Assembly: GCA_902769525.1 (NCBI GenBank)
Contig: CACXPG010000002.1
Location: 1 to 64,000 of the forward strand
Direction of reading: 5' to 3'
Length of the DNA: 64,000 nucleotides
Source of the DNA: an uncultured Bacteroidia bacterium
Lineage (GTDB): Bacteria > Bacteroidota > Bacteroidia > Bacteroidales > UBA932
Part shown: positions 8,328-16,460 of the stretch, piece by piece
Layout of the letters: the number at the start of each line of letters is the position of its first letter
Position numbering within the stretch: position 1 is the stretch's first letter
Position numbers and translations under genes: made by a program
Notes under the pieces: model-generated
Database searches by the model: none
What the model was told of the DNA's origin: nothing
What the model saw: the letters and a program-made list of their open reading frames with translations, nothing else

Positions 8328-9450
8328 CGCTCTTTATTTCCGGGAGAACAGTGTCGAACTTGCCCTTGGCAATCTCTGAAGCGGAACCGGAAAGCTGAAC
8401 TAGCGGTTTTGTAAACTTCTTTATGGCACTGCGTGATATCCTGGATACCAGTATCATCCCCAAAAGCATGAGTATGAGGATAATAGTCCCAAAATGAATA
8501 GCCGGCCACAGCAGACTCTTTATCGGCACCGCAATGGCCATAGACCATCCCGTATCAGAGACTGGCGCATAAAAGACATTATACCTGCGCCCGTCCATCT
8601 TGACAATATCCTCTCCTGTCTTTCCAGCACACATAGCCTCCCCTAGTTCCAGGTAATTGGCCGATGTACTGGAGTCTGCAAAATCAACGAAGTTATAGGC
8701 CCCAAGATAACGCTCCATATCCGGATGTGCGATGTATTCCCCATTCGGACCCAAGATGAAGCTGTAAATGCCCTGATTTCTTACTGTCTCCGACTTTGAC
8801 AGCACACCAACATTGTTCTCGCTTTTGTCAATATCGCGAAGAAGACAGGCCAGCCAATCAAGGGATACGTCAGCGCCGAAAACACCGGCAAGCTTTCCTT
8901 GAGGATCAGTTATAGGCAGAATATAGGTGCAAAGCAAAGTGCCGGCCCCATCCTGGTCAAGATATGGGCTGGACCAGCTTCCTTTGTCAGAAGTCAGGCC
9001 GGTCTTGAACCATTCAGAATTGTGGTAATCATGAGAAGGAGAACCGATATCGTTGACAGATGGATTGCCGTCAACAATCTGAGCGTAAGGCTCAAACCAC
9101 CTCCCCTTGCTCGAGAAATAGTCAGGAACAAACGCCATACCGCATCCGGCAAGATTGCTGTTAACTGCAATTTCATAGCTTAAAGTGCTCATTATAAGCT
9201 CAGGCGAAGTTATATGCCATTTAACCTCATCGGCGATATTGACTCCGGAGATTTCTACTTTTTCAAGATTCGCGGTAATGTTGCGGCTTATGTTTCCAAT
9301 CGCATCCACATAATGCTTTTTATAAGTAGAATAAACACCTGCCATGGTTAAAACGGAAGCCAGCACAGAAATGATTATCATTATAACCACGAATATGATT
9401 ATTATATTCCTGGTCAATCTGCTGGAGAAGGATTTTATACGTTTGCTCAT
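8227..9450 (-). CDS. Sensor half (dCache-HAMP) of a broken SpoIIE-type phosphatase gene
   Basis: The 407-residue frame begins with a basic N terminus and a membrane segment at about 13-37. A large extracytoplasmic dCache-like domain follows (VPDYFSSKGRWFEPYA, HDYHNSEWFKTGL, GVFGADVSLDWL, YNVFYAPVSDTGWSMAIAVP), then a second membrane segment at about 320-345 and a HAMP domain (KPLVQLSGSASEIAKGKFD). It ends at LTETTTCIS where the related intact proteins continue into a linker and the SpoIIE phosphatase. The phosphatase follows in another frame with the linker lost. The product may still be made as a truncated membrane sensor without output. Confidence 0.75.
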   Translation of the reverse strand: MSKRIKSFSSRLTRNIIIIFVVIMIIISVLASVLTMAGVYSTYKKHYVDAIGNISRNITANLEKVEISGVNIADEVKWHITSPELIMSTLSYEIAVNSNLAGCGMAFVPDYFSSKGRWFEPYAQIVDGNPSVNDIGSPSHDYHNSEWFKTGLTSDKGSWSSPYLDQDGAGTLLCTYILPITDPQGKLAGVFGADVSLDWLACLLRDIDKSENNVGVLSKSETVRNQGIYSFILGPNGEYIAHPDMERYLGAYNFVDFADSSTSANYLELGEAMCAGKTGEDIVKMDGRRYNVFYAPVSDTGWSMAIAVPIKSLLWPAIHFGTIILILMLLGMILVSRISRSAIKKFTKPLVQLSGSASEIAKGKFDTVLPEIKSDDEIRHLRDSFDNMQKSLSRYIADLTETTTCIS

Positions 9451-9461
9451 GCCGTAAAGTT

Positions 9462-9490
9462 AATTAAAAAACCACAAAAGGTGGTTCTCC
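9462..9490 (-). terminator. Weak hairpin before the sensor gene
   Basis: AACCAC (9470-9475) pairs with GTGGTT (9481-9486); read on the minus strand the stem is followed by TTTTTT. It could back up the stronger terminator at 9532-9561 or act as an attenuator in the sensor-gene leader. Confidence 0.4.
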
Positions 9491-9531
9491 ATATGGTACC
9501 AGTCTTGAGGTTTTTCTAATTAATCATAAGA

Positions 9532-9561
9532 AAGAATCCGGGCTCAATCGCCCGGATTCTT
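9532..9561 (-). terminator. Rho-independent terminator of the choice-of-anchor J lipoprotein gene
   Basis: A perfect 12-bp stem AAGAATCCGGGC / GCCCGGATTCTT with a six-base loop, followed on the minus strand by TTCTTATG. It lies 30 bases after the stop codon at 9591. Confidence 0.85.
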
Positions 9562-9565
9562 GTCT

Positions 9566-9606
9566 AAACTATTTCCTGGTCAATTCCAAACTATTTCCTG
9601 GTCAAT
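9566..9606. repeat. Tandem 19-bp direct repeat (period 22) at the 3' end of a gene
   Basis: AAACTATTTCCTGGTCAAT occurs at 9566-9584 and again at 9588-9606. The second copy holds the last codons (LTRK) and stop codon of the lipoprotein gene; the first copy lies just after the stop. It looks like a recent slippage duplication of the gene end. Confidence 0.85.
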
Positions 9607-11732
9607 GTCTTGGACTTGACATCTTTTCTATCAGCAGAGTAAATGCTCTTTGCCTTTGAGGAACTCCTCATAGGAGCTGCAGAAAGGATAGTACCTGAAG
9701 AAGCTTCTTTAGGATTCCTGTCATAAATTGCCACATCATCCAGATTCAGGTAGAACATATCTGTGCAATTGAAGTGACGGAAGCCGATATAAACAGTCTT
9801 GTTGGCAAACTGATCAGGAATGGCGATTATAAAACGACTGAATTTGCCAGATGTCTCAACCGGAGTGGCGGCATCAGCCCCGTCAATTGTTTCCTCATGC
9901 AACCTGACACAACTGGTCAAATTAGAAGCGTCAGGTGCCTGATCTGTAATATAAACAGCATAATGTTCTTCTGGATAGGAAGAATCCTGTGCAGCTACCC
10001 AGAAACTGAGATAGTTCCCCGATGTTAAGCTAATTCCAGGAGTAAATGCCCAGTTATCCGGGGTTAATGCGCCAGCGTCAAAACTATAAGATTCGCTATA
10101 TAACGAGCCCGTTCCGGAATGAACAGCAATTTCTGGAGAGGAACCTGGCTGCCAATTGTAACCGTCTCCATCTGAATCTATTAATGTCCAACCGGTAAGG
10201 GTAGATTCAAAGTCCTCCAGCCAAGTTGGATCCGGTTCTGGTTCCGGTTCTGGTAAAAGTTCAGGATCGCCCTCGGTTACCATCACATCTTCAAGGTTCA
10301 GCATGAACATGTCGGTACAATCGTAATGACGGAAACCGATATAAGCAACCTTGTTATTAAAGGCAGCAGGAATCTTGACGAAGAAACGATAGTAAGTTCT
10401 GCCGTCTACCTCACGGGTTTGTGCAGGGGTATATAATCCGGAACCAACAGTCTCTTCATGAAGCCGAGTGCTAGACCCAGGTAAACCAGCTCCAGGATTC
10501 TCTTCTGTAATATAAACTGCATAATGTTCTTCTGCCCAAGAAGGATCCTGACCAGCCACCCAGAAACTGAGAACATTGCCTTCGGTAAGTTGTATAGCCG
10601 GTGTAAATGCCCAGTTATCAGGTGTCAGTGCACCTTCACCATTTACGTAAGATGCACTCTGAAGAATTCCTTTACCGGAAATAGTATATGTAGAACTGGT
10701 GTTCCAATCCCAATTATATTCATCTCCATCGGAGTCTATGAAAACCCATTCAGAGGAATTGTCAGTATCGAAATTCTCAACGTAAGGAACGCTCTTAATT
10801 TCATTTTCTATGCGATAATCAGCCAGATTCACTGCGAATTTGGTAAGACCTTCGTTGATAAACTGGATCGGTTTGGCAGGGACTATCACAGCGTGAGACT
10901 CATCGGAACCGTCGCGGAGATATTTTGCGCCACTGGTAACAACCTCAATACCCAAGCTATTCCATTTCTCAGGAGAATAGACACGGAACCATATTACGTC
11001 GTCTCCAGTAGCGATGACATCTCCCAAATTGAGGGTGATATCACTTGTACCCAAGAAATAATTGTCGGCTGGCTGACTGGTCGCAACGTCATATTTAACA
11101 TATCCTGCAATATTTGTAGGAGCGTGGATAGTAATAGACTTGATTGTTTCACCAGCGGTGATGCCTTTCAACTGGAGACGTACTACAGTACCCAAGCGGT
11201 GGAAAGTGAACAGGCTTTCGGTGCCGTTCTCAATTCTGGCAGAACCATTGTCTAATTGTTCTGAAATCAAAACGTCTGAGTCCAGGGACATATTGCCCTT
11301 GTTCAGGCTCTGCTCATCAGGAAGTAAAATAAACCAATCATTCTCTCCATCATCATCCTGATCTCCGTAATTACCAATGCAAGAACCCGGATAAACTGCG
11401 GCATACTTGTATGATGCACCTGCGGGATCTGCGGAAGTGAGGGTGGCGGAAAAACTGGCTTTTCTGCCGGTAATGACAGCATCATTGGAATAAACAGCTT
11501 CATTATATGTTCCATCCACTACCTCAAAGAATGCTACATAATCTCCTTCTGACCAGTAGATTGTAGGAATATCTCCATCTACGGCATAAGTCTTGGTTCC
11601 AGGACCGGATACTATTTTAACAGTAACTCCTTCCTTGTTTGGCATTTGTTCTTTTTCCAGATTCTCTTTCTGGCAAGAAACAAGAGAACTAAGGGCCAGC
11701 ACACCTGTAAGGGCTATAAATAATTTCTTCAT
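9591..11732 (-). CDS. Large surface lipoprotein with fimbrillin-like N terminus and two choice-of-anchor J domains
   Basis: The 713-residue product has a lipoprotein signal peptide (SLVSC, Cys20). Residues about 30-300 resemble the fimbrillin/Mfa-like beta fold (GPGTKTYAV, IYWSEGDYVAFF, LFTFHRLGTVVRLQLKG). Two similar domains of about 170 residues follow, each with a DFES/NFDT...WVFIDSDGD.YNW opening, ALTPDNWAFTP, EEHYAVYITD and KVAYIGFRHYDCTDMF...LD/EDV, which is the choice-of-anchor J (cleaved adhesin-like) domain. A PEPEPEPDP hinge separates them. The last 40 residues are basic and Ser/Lys rich. The start has a strong AAGGAGGAAAG ribosome site. It follows a 48-residue acidic peptide gene by 17 bases; a role in adhesion or glycan binding is inferred. 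Confidence 0.85.
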   Translation of the reverse strand: MKKLFIALTGVLALSSLVSCQKENLEKEQMPNKEGVTVKIVSGPGTKTYAVDGDIPTIYWSEGDYVAFFEVVDGTYNEAVYSNDAVITGRKASFSATLTSADPAGASYKYAAVYPGSCIGNYGDQDDDGENDWFILLPDEQSLNKGNMSLDSDVLISEQLDNGSARIENGTESLFTFHRLGTVVRLQLKGITAGETIKSITIHAPTNIAGYVKYDVATSQPADNYFLGTSDITLNLGDVIATGDDVIWFRVYSPEKWNSLGIEVVTSGAKYLRDGSDESHAVIVPAKPIQFINEGLTKFAVNLADYRIENEIKSVPYVENFDTDNSSEWVFIDSDGDEYNWDWNTSSTYTISGKGILQSASYVNGEGALTPDNWAFTPAIQLTEGNVLSFWVAGQDPSWAEEHYAVYITEENPGAGLPGSSTRLHEETVGSGLYTPAQTREVDGRTYYRFFVKIPAAFNNKVAYIGFRHYDCTDMFMLNLEDVMVTEGDPELLPEPEPEPDPTWLEDFESTLTGWTLIDSDGDGYNWQPGSSPEIAVHSGTGSLYSESYSFDAGALTPDNWAFTPGISLTSGNYLSFWVAAQDSSYPEEHYAVYITDQAPDASNLTSCVRLHEETIDGADAATPVETSGKFSRFIIAIPDQFANKTVYIGFRHFNCTDMFYLNLDDVAIYDRNPKEASSGTILSAAPMRSSSKAKSIYSADRKDVKSKTLTRK

Positions 11733-11749
11733 AATGCTTTCCTCCTTAA

Positions 11750-11896
11750 TTAAAGTGTACCGCCATCATAGATGGCATCGTCATCAAAATCGCTACCCGG
11801 TAAACCGGAATTGTCGTCTTGGGAAGTGCACAAAAAGCCTTCCGGTTCCAACTCAAGAGTGGAAACAAGTGGTGAATAATACTCCTCTTTTTTCAT
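11750..11896 (-). CDS. Small acidic peptide with PEG-F-L-C-x-S motif, upstream of a lipoprotein gene
   Basis: A 48-residue ORF that reads MKKEEYYSPLVSTLELEPEG, then FLCTSQDD, a Gly/Ser/Asp stretch and the ending DDDAIYDGGTL. It has one cysteine, no signal peptide and a very acidic C-terminal half. The gene sits 17 bases before the 713-residue lipoprotein gene and shares its promoter region (TATATTTG at 11925-11918). A homologous peptide with the same layout precedes the lipoprotein gene at 15201. No family name comes to mind. It could be a precursor peptide, a small assembly partner or a regulator of the adjoining lipoprotein. Confidence 0.75.
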   Translation of the reverse strand: MKKEEYYSPLVSTLELEPEGFLCTSQDDNSGLPGSDFDDDAIYDGGTL

Positions 11897-11917
11897 GGTT
11901 AAAAGGTTTTGATCGCA

Positions 11918-11957
11918 CAAATATAATTAAAATAGCTCTTAAAAAGTACTATTTTTG
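11918..11957. promoter_or_regulatory. Divergent promoter region between the peptide/lipoprotein cassette and the acyltransferase
   Basis: On the minus strand TATATTTG (11925-11918) fits the -7 consensus and lies 21 bases before the peptide start. On the plus strand TATTTTTG (11950-11957) fits the same consensus and lies 20 bases before the acyltransferase ATG at 11978. Clear TTTG -33 boxes were not found for either. Confidence 0.5.
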
Positions 11958-11977
11958 CAATAAGTATAGGCATTGTT

Positions 11978-12529
11978 ATGTGTATAGCGCGTGTTTTATT
12001 GAAAATACTTGGTTACAAGATTACCACAAACTTCCCTGATGTGCAGAAGAGCATCATGGTGTTTGCGCCGCATACTTCATACTGGGATGCGGTAATCGGC
12101 AAACTGGTACTGAGGGTGTTAGGTGTACGTCATCGTCTCCTGGGCAAAAAGGAGCTGTTCCATTTTCCGATGGGTATCTTCATGCGGCTATTCGGAGTCA
12201 TACCCATCAGAGGCATAAAAGGTCATAACTCCATCTACGATGCCGTTAACCTGCTCAACAAAGAGGAGCGGATGCATCTTCTCATTTGTCCCGAAGGGGG
12301 ATTCGCACCTACCGACCGCTGGAATCCCGGCTTTTATCACATGGCAGTAAAGGCGCATGTCCCAATAGTGGTCGTCTATATAGACTATGGACGTCACGAG
12401 TCCGGAGTGAAAGGTGTAATAAGCGACTTAAGTGATAAAAACAAGGTTTATCAGCAACTCTCAGAGATGTACCGTGGAGTGACAGCACGTCATCCGGAGT
12501 GCTTTCTGCTGCCAAAATACAAAGAATAA
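11978..12529 (+). CDS. Lysophospholipid acyltransferase (PlsC-like 1-acylglycerol-3-phosphate acyltransferase family)
   Basis: The 183-residue protein contains the catalytic HX4D motif (HTSYWD, His32-Asp37), an FPMGIFMRLFGVIPIRG segment for acceptor binding, and the CPEGG motif near residue 104-108. A VPIVVVYIDYG stretch follows. These are the four blocks of the PlsC acyltransferase family, which transfers an acyl chain to lysophosphatidic acid or a related lipid at the inner membrane. It is shorter than typical PlsC (about 240), as expected for the minimal bacterial branch. The acceptor may be an unusual lipid. It is transcribed alone, divergently from the lipoprotein cassette. Confidence 0.87.
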   Translation: MCIARVLLKILGYKITTNFPDVQKSIMVFAPHTSYWDAVIGKLVLRVLGVRHRLLGKKELFHFPMGIFMRLFGVIPIRGIKGHNSIYDAVNLLNKEERMHLLICPEGGFAPTDRWNPGFYHMAVKAHVPIVVVYIDYGRHESGVKGVISDLSDKNKVYQQLSEMYRGVTARHPECFLLPKYKE

Positions 12530-12533
12530 CCTT

Positions 12534-12556
12534 CTGATTACAGCTACTATAATCAG
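12534..12556. terminator. Possible weak shared hairpin between convergent genes
   Basis: CTGATTA (12534-12540) pairs with TAATCAG (12550-12556) around a nine-base loop, between the acyltransferase stop (12529) and the peptidase stop codon (12553), which it overlaps. There is no clear T-run, so it is only a candidate. Confidence 0.3.
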
Positions 12557-13647
12557 TCAAATAATGTGGTTTTAAGGGCCTTGCGGAGAGATTGAGGAAG
12601 GGCGCTGCGATTCAGGAAGATGTAAGTGGTATTCAGCGTGATATAATCGCGAGACATATACCAGGTTCCCTTATAAGGACCGCTGTTGCCCCAAGAATTC
12701 TTTACAAGATAGTAAGGTTTGCATTGTTCATCGATGGCCTTGCCGTAGATCAGCATAACGTGATCATAGGTGAACTGCCAGTTGTCCCACTGCTCCTGCC
12801 TGAGTTCTTGGGACGGAACAACTCCGTCCGGTAAAGCTGCCACCGCTGTCTTGCGGTTAAAATCTCCGGAAACATCTCCTCCCCAGGCAACCGTATATCC
12901 TTTATCCAGAGCCTTGTCCAGGACATCCATCAGCTCATCGATCGGAATGTTATAGCTTGGCTTGAGCCTCCACTTGTAAGGAGCCTCTATCACAAACCAC
13001 TGGTTGAAAGGATGATGCGTGTAACTGGTCAGGCTGACATACTCATCGAGGTTAAGCCCGAGGCTCTCTGCAAAGGATTTTGGAGTATAGGTTTTGCCTT
13101 CATACTCGAAGGTCTCAGGGCATTTGCCGACATAGCTTTCTATCAGAGCCTGGGCAGTGTCTTTCCAGCCTGGCAGCGGCTCCTTATAACCTTCTCTTAC
13201 AAAGCGGCGTACCGTCTTCTCGAGTTCCGGAAAGAACACGTGGAAATTGGCCAGGGAATCCCCCGTCAATGAGCCCGGTGCAGGCATCGCATCCTCCGGG
13301 CAGATACCGTGCCTACGGATTACATCCAGTACATCGTCACAGGAACCTCCTTCGGAAATCTGGCTGTGGCCGTGCATTCTGACATAATGCGTGGCGCAGT
13401 CCATATAGTCTTTATTGACCACAAACATCTCGCAAAGGTCGTATGTCTTCCCTGTTTTTCTAAGAATCTCGCTCTCAAAGAATCCCAATGTGGCAAAGTC
13501 CCAGCAGGTACCGCTGCGGTACTGGTTCTTGACGCTTGTAACCGGATTTTTCTTGACCGTGGTGAATGTCTTTACATCCTGTGCCGAAGCCGAAACTGCT
13601 ATCATCAGCAATCCCGCAAAAAACAGTATTCTCATATTTCTATTCAT
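12553..13647 (-). CDS. Secreted C1-family cysteine peptidase (bleomycin hydrolase/PepC-like)
   Basis: The 364-residue protein has a Sec signal peptide (cleavage after VSASAQ) and a papain-type core. It shows Gln42 of the oxyanion hole, Cys48 in NQYRSGTCWDFAT, His near 295 (TYDHVMLIYG) and Asn near 316 (VKNSWG). The residue after Cys-Trp is Asp rather than the usual Ser. The region PGWKDTAQALIESYVG and the long insertions resemble aminopeptidase C. It should act in the periplasm or outside the cell on peptides. It follows the porin gene by six bases, so a joint role in peptide capture and trimming is possible. Confidence 0.88.
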   Translation of the reverse strand: MNRNMRILFFAGLLMIAVSASAQDVKTFTTVKKNPVTSVKNQYRSGTCWDFATLGFFESEILRKTGKTYDLCEMFVVNKDYMDCATHYVRMHGHSQISEGGSCDDVLDVIRRHGICPEDAMPAPGSLTGDSLANFHVFFPELEKTVRRFVREGYKEPLPGWKDTAQALIESYVGKCPETFEYEGKTYTPKSFAESLGLNLDEYVSLTSYTHHPFNQWFVIEAPYKWRLKPSYNIPIDELMDVLDKALDKGYTVAWGGDVSGDFNRKTAVAALPDGVVPSQELRQEQWDNWQFTYDHVMLIYGKAIDEQCKPYYLVKNSWGNSGPYKGTWYMSRDYITLNTTYIFLNRSALPQSLRKALKTTLFD

Positions 13648-13653
13648 TATATC

Positions 13654-14943
13654 TTATTTTCCGTTGTAAGTGAAAAACCTCGGAGTGACTGAAAGCATCA
13701 GCCATCCCCAGTGAAGGCGTCTGCGGTCAGAAGATCGCTTGAGGACAACCATCGTTCTAGTGCCCCACATAAAAGAATAGCCTGCACTTAGTTTGCAGTC
13801 TTTGAACAACTTGTACGATCCAGAAAGCTCAAGCTCGTGGCCCAGAGGCTTCTTTGCGTTCTGCAGCTTGGTGGCTGTGGCAAAGAAATGGTACGAAGCG
13901 TTCAGCTCGGTCTTGTCCCCGACCTTCCAGGAACCGCCGGCATAGACATTCTGAAGACCAGGGGTGAATCCTCTGTAATATGTTGACACATAGAAGAAAT
14001 CCATTGCACCGTAGAACTTGTGGTGAGATCCGTACAGTGAACTGAAACCACGGATAGTCTTGTGGTGGATTACTCCAATCTGGTTATATGGCGGGGTGGC
14101 GAAATTCCTGTCGCCGCTCAGATAGTCATAACCAGCATAATAGGTATTTTTTCTCGAAGTTTCGTAACCGGCTTTAATACAGCCCATCCAGGCATTTATC
14201 GGAAGGCTGCTCTCACTCTTTCCCATCTGATAGTAATAGGCGCCTTCAACGCTCCACTGTTTTGGCTTGAATGAAAGGTATCCGCCGACAAGCTGCTGGA
14301 AATAGGTACTATCTTCCTTTTCAAATGCAGTCCCCTGCATTCCCGCGTTCATGAAAACTGCGGAGATGCCCAGCTTGGCGCCCGGCACATCGAGATGATA
14401 CCATAAAGACTGCATGCTCTTATATGGCTGGATTCCACCAGAATAATATGTTCCTCCCTTCATGTTGGCCGGATTCTGGTTGAAGCCGGCTATCAGATGG
14501 ATCTTGTGGCCGTGGCCCTCATATCCTATCTTGAGGACATCGTGGGCGCGTGCGGTCATTGTCCAGTCATCGGTACCGAATATACGCTGGTCGTCATAGA
14601 CAAGGTTCTGACGTCCAATCTTGGCAAAGAGGCCAGACCTGGCGTTCAGACTTACCCAGGCCTCGTAGATATCGAAAGTGGCCTCGTTGGAACTGCCCCA
14701 CGTGCCGTTGTGCTGGACTGAGAAGTTGGCAGACAGTCCGGGCCTGTTGTAGTCAACCTTAAGCAAGGAACGTTCAAAGATGAAAGCGGCAAAGTCTTCT
14801 GTTTCACCTTCTTCGTTGGTGGAAAGACCGCCGGAGCGGATTTCGCCTCGCGTCAGGAAATCGCCATCGACAGAGAATCGGCTCTCTTGTGCCCTGAGGC
14901 CGGCCGAAAGAAACAAAATGACAATAAGGCAAACGTATCTCAT
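13654..14943 (-). CDS. Outer-membrane porin of the alginate-export type
   Basis: From the ATG at 14943 the protein has a clean signal peptide (MRYVCLIVILFLSAGLRAQ). A longer frame to 14973 adds ten residues before it that would spoil the signal. About 400 residues of alternating hydrophobic and polar strands follow, with RSLLKVDYNRPGLSANFSVQ, GRQNLVYDDQRIFGTDDWTM and a final aromatic segment, the pattern of the AlgE-like alginate export family. It is probably an outer-membrane beta barrel; the substrate is not predictable. The C1 peptidase gene follows immediately, so the two form a porin-peptidase operon. Confidence 0.82.
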   Translation of the reverse strand: MRYVCLIVILFLSAGLRAQESRFSVDGDFLTRGEIRSGGLSTNEEGETEDFAAFIFERSLLKVDYNRPGLSANFSVQHNGTWGSSNEATFDIYEAWVSLNARSGLFAKIGRQNLVYDDQRIFGTDDWTMTARAHDVLKIGYEGHGHKIHLIAGFNQNPANMKGGTYYSGGIQPYKSMQSLWYHLDVPGAKLGISAVFMNAGMQGTAFEKEDSTYFQQLVGGYLSFKPKQWSVEGAYYYQMGKSESSLPINAWMGCIKAGYETSRKNTYYAGYDYLSGDRNFATPPYNQIGVIHHKTIRGFSSLYGSHHKFYGAMDFFYVSTYYRGFTPGLQNVYAGGSWKVGDKTELNASYHFFATATKLQNAKKPLGHELELSGSYKLFKDCKLSAGYSFMWGTRTMVVLKRSSDRRRLHWGWLMLSVTPRFFTYNGK

Positions 14944-15045
14944 TTTAGCACAAAAAGGCAAAGCACTCTTCATAATATGCGAATTTACTCATTATTTCAT
15001 AACTTGCGCCATATATCGAAAACAGCATTCAGTTTAATTAGTATT

Positions 15046-15189
15046 ATGGACGTTATAAAGTCAATGTACAAAGCTCCCGAGATTGCAGTTTGGGAAATAA
15101 TACCGGAAGGCATAATCTGCGAAAGTCCTACCGAAATCGAGGACGGACCGGAATTCAATGGATTTAATGACGAAGACGACTGGTCATAG
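15046..15189 (+). CDS. Small acidic peptide with PEG-I-I-C-x-S motif, upstream of a lipoprotein gene
   Basis: A 47-residue ORF: MDVIKSMYKAPEIAVWEIIP, then EGIICESPTEIEDGPEF and an ending NDEDDWS. Compared with the peptide at 11750-11896 it shares Y-x-x-P, an aliphatic/Glu stretch, PEG, two aliphatics, Cys, any residue, Ser, and an acidic tail, in the same positions. It lies 11 bases before the ATG of a fimbrillin-like lipoprotein, with AGGAGG between them, so co-translation is likely. It has no signal peptide. The function is unknown; the repeated pairing with a lipoprotein gene is the main evidence that it is real. Confidence 0.75.
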   Translation: MDVIKSMYKAPEIAVWEIIPEGIICESPTEIEDGPEFNGFNDEDDWS

Positions 15190-15200
15190 GAGGAATGATT

Positions 15201-16460
15201 ATGAAAAAGTATCTGGTTATTATGGCCGTGGCTTTCGCCACATTGGCCTCCTGCGGAAAGGAAAACTTGAGTCCTGATAATGAAATCGATGAGCTCCCCC
15301 CTATTGCCTTTAATCTTACAGCCAAGCATCCCGACGGCACAAAGGTGGTGAAAACCGGTTGGGAAGAAGGAGATGCGATATTCGTATTCTTCAACAACGT
15401 GGCTGCACCAAAGTATCTGAAAATGTTATTTGACGGGGAAAAGTGGACTTCCATTGAGAAAAACGGGGATACCACGTCACCTGGATGTCTTGGCCTGAAA
15501 AATGGCGATTCTGGCTCCATGCGCGCCGTTTATCTGCCTTTCGGAGTTAGCTCGTCAGTCTATGCACAAGGCTCCAGTTTTGTGTTCGACAGAGTCCCTT
15601 ACTCCTATTATCTGACAGCGACACTTGATTATAAGGTTGTCGACCATAAGGTCAGCGGAGCATTCAATATGCAGATTCCAGATGGATATGTGCAGTTCTT
15701 TATCGAGGACCCTAATGTTAATACCAGTCCTATTTACTGGCTGGCAACAGACGCCGTCATTCCAGTTGGCGTGGCATCCGTAGATGCAAACGGATCCATA
15801 ATGGAAACATCTGACAAAGTTGCGGGAGACGAAATGAGAGGCTACCCGTACAAAGGCGGATGGCTTTTCAGCGGCGTTCTGAACAACGAATATGCATATA
15901 AAGGCAGATACTACTTTGCAAAAACAAGGTATTCTGACAATTTCCGCCAGGATTTCTTTATAACCGGAAAGACTCTCGCCAGCCACAATGCAGTTAAACT
16001 GCCCGCCGTTGGCAGCAGCAAATGGCAGACCGTGGGAAGCGACGTTACAGTAACCCTGAGAAAGAGCGACAATACAAGTCTCGGAACCTGGTACACCTGC
16101 AATTATGAGCAGAGCGCTCCTGAATCTCTTGGAACACTTTGTGATTTTTACTCTGCAAATGCAGAAACCCAGTTCAAATTACCGAAGAAAAAAGATTTCG
16201 AGGGAATATTCAACAACTGCACCTGGACACGCGTATCTGTAAAAGGCCATAACGGATATGTAGTCCAGGCTGCACAAGGATTCATCTTCCTTCCTACCCA
16301 GACTGTAAGTGGCCAGTACTGCTATTATTGGACATCAGAAATGTACGGCGAAATCGAAACCGAAACCTGGTACGCCTGGCACCTTGTCTATCCTAGCAGT
16401 GACGGCCTTTACTATATTTCAACAGGACAGGATTACGCTGTCAGGTGTATAGTAAACTGA
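15201..16460 (+). CDS. Fimbrillin-like surface lipoprotein
   Basis: The product (419 residues) has a lipoprotein signal peptide ending in TLASC. ATG 15201 is preferred over 15195 because it sits seven bases after AGGAGG. The N-terminal half resembles the fimbrillin/Mfa beta fold: IAFNLTAKHPDGTKVVKTGW, EEGDAIFVFFNN, MRAVYLPFG. The C-terminal part (FKLPKKKDFEGIFNNC, YCYYWTSE, YAVRCIV) resembles the FISUMP-type domain of surface and fimbrial proteins. It is preceded by a small acidic peptide gene. The gene ends exactly where the convergent gene at 16461 ends, with no spacer. Confidence 0.8.
   Translation: MKKYLVIMAVAFATLASCGKENLSPDNEIDELPPIAFNLTAKHPDGTKVVKTGWEEGDAIFVFFNNVAAPKYLKMLFDGEKWTSIEKNGDTTSPGCLGLKNGDSGSMRAVYLPFGVSSSVYAQGSSFVFDRVPYSYYLTATLDYKVVDHKVSGAFNMQIPDGYVQFFIEDPNVNTSPIYWLATDAVIPVGVASVDANGSIMETSDKVAGDEMRGYPYKGGWLFSGVLNNEYAYKGRYYFAKTRYSDNFRQDFFITGKTLASHNAVKLPAVGSSKWQTVGSDVTVTLRKSDNTSLGTWYTCNYEQSAPESLGTLCDFYSANAETQFKLPKKKDFEGIFNNCTWTRVSVKGHNGYVVQAAQGFIFLPTQTVSGQYCYYWTSEMYGEIETETWYAWHLVYPSSDGLYYISTGQDYAVRCIVN

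Noticed and set aside
7572-9450. Programmed frameshift joining the sensor and phosphatase frames.
   Set aside because: The linker normally present between the two domains is missing as well, and there is no slippery heptamer at the junction; a deletion is simpler.
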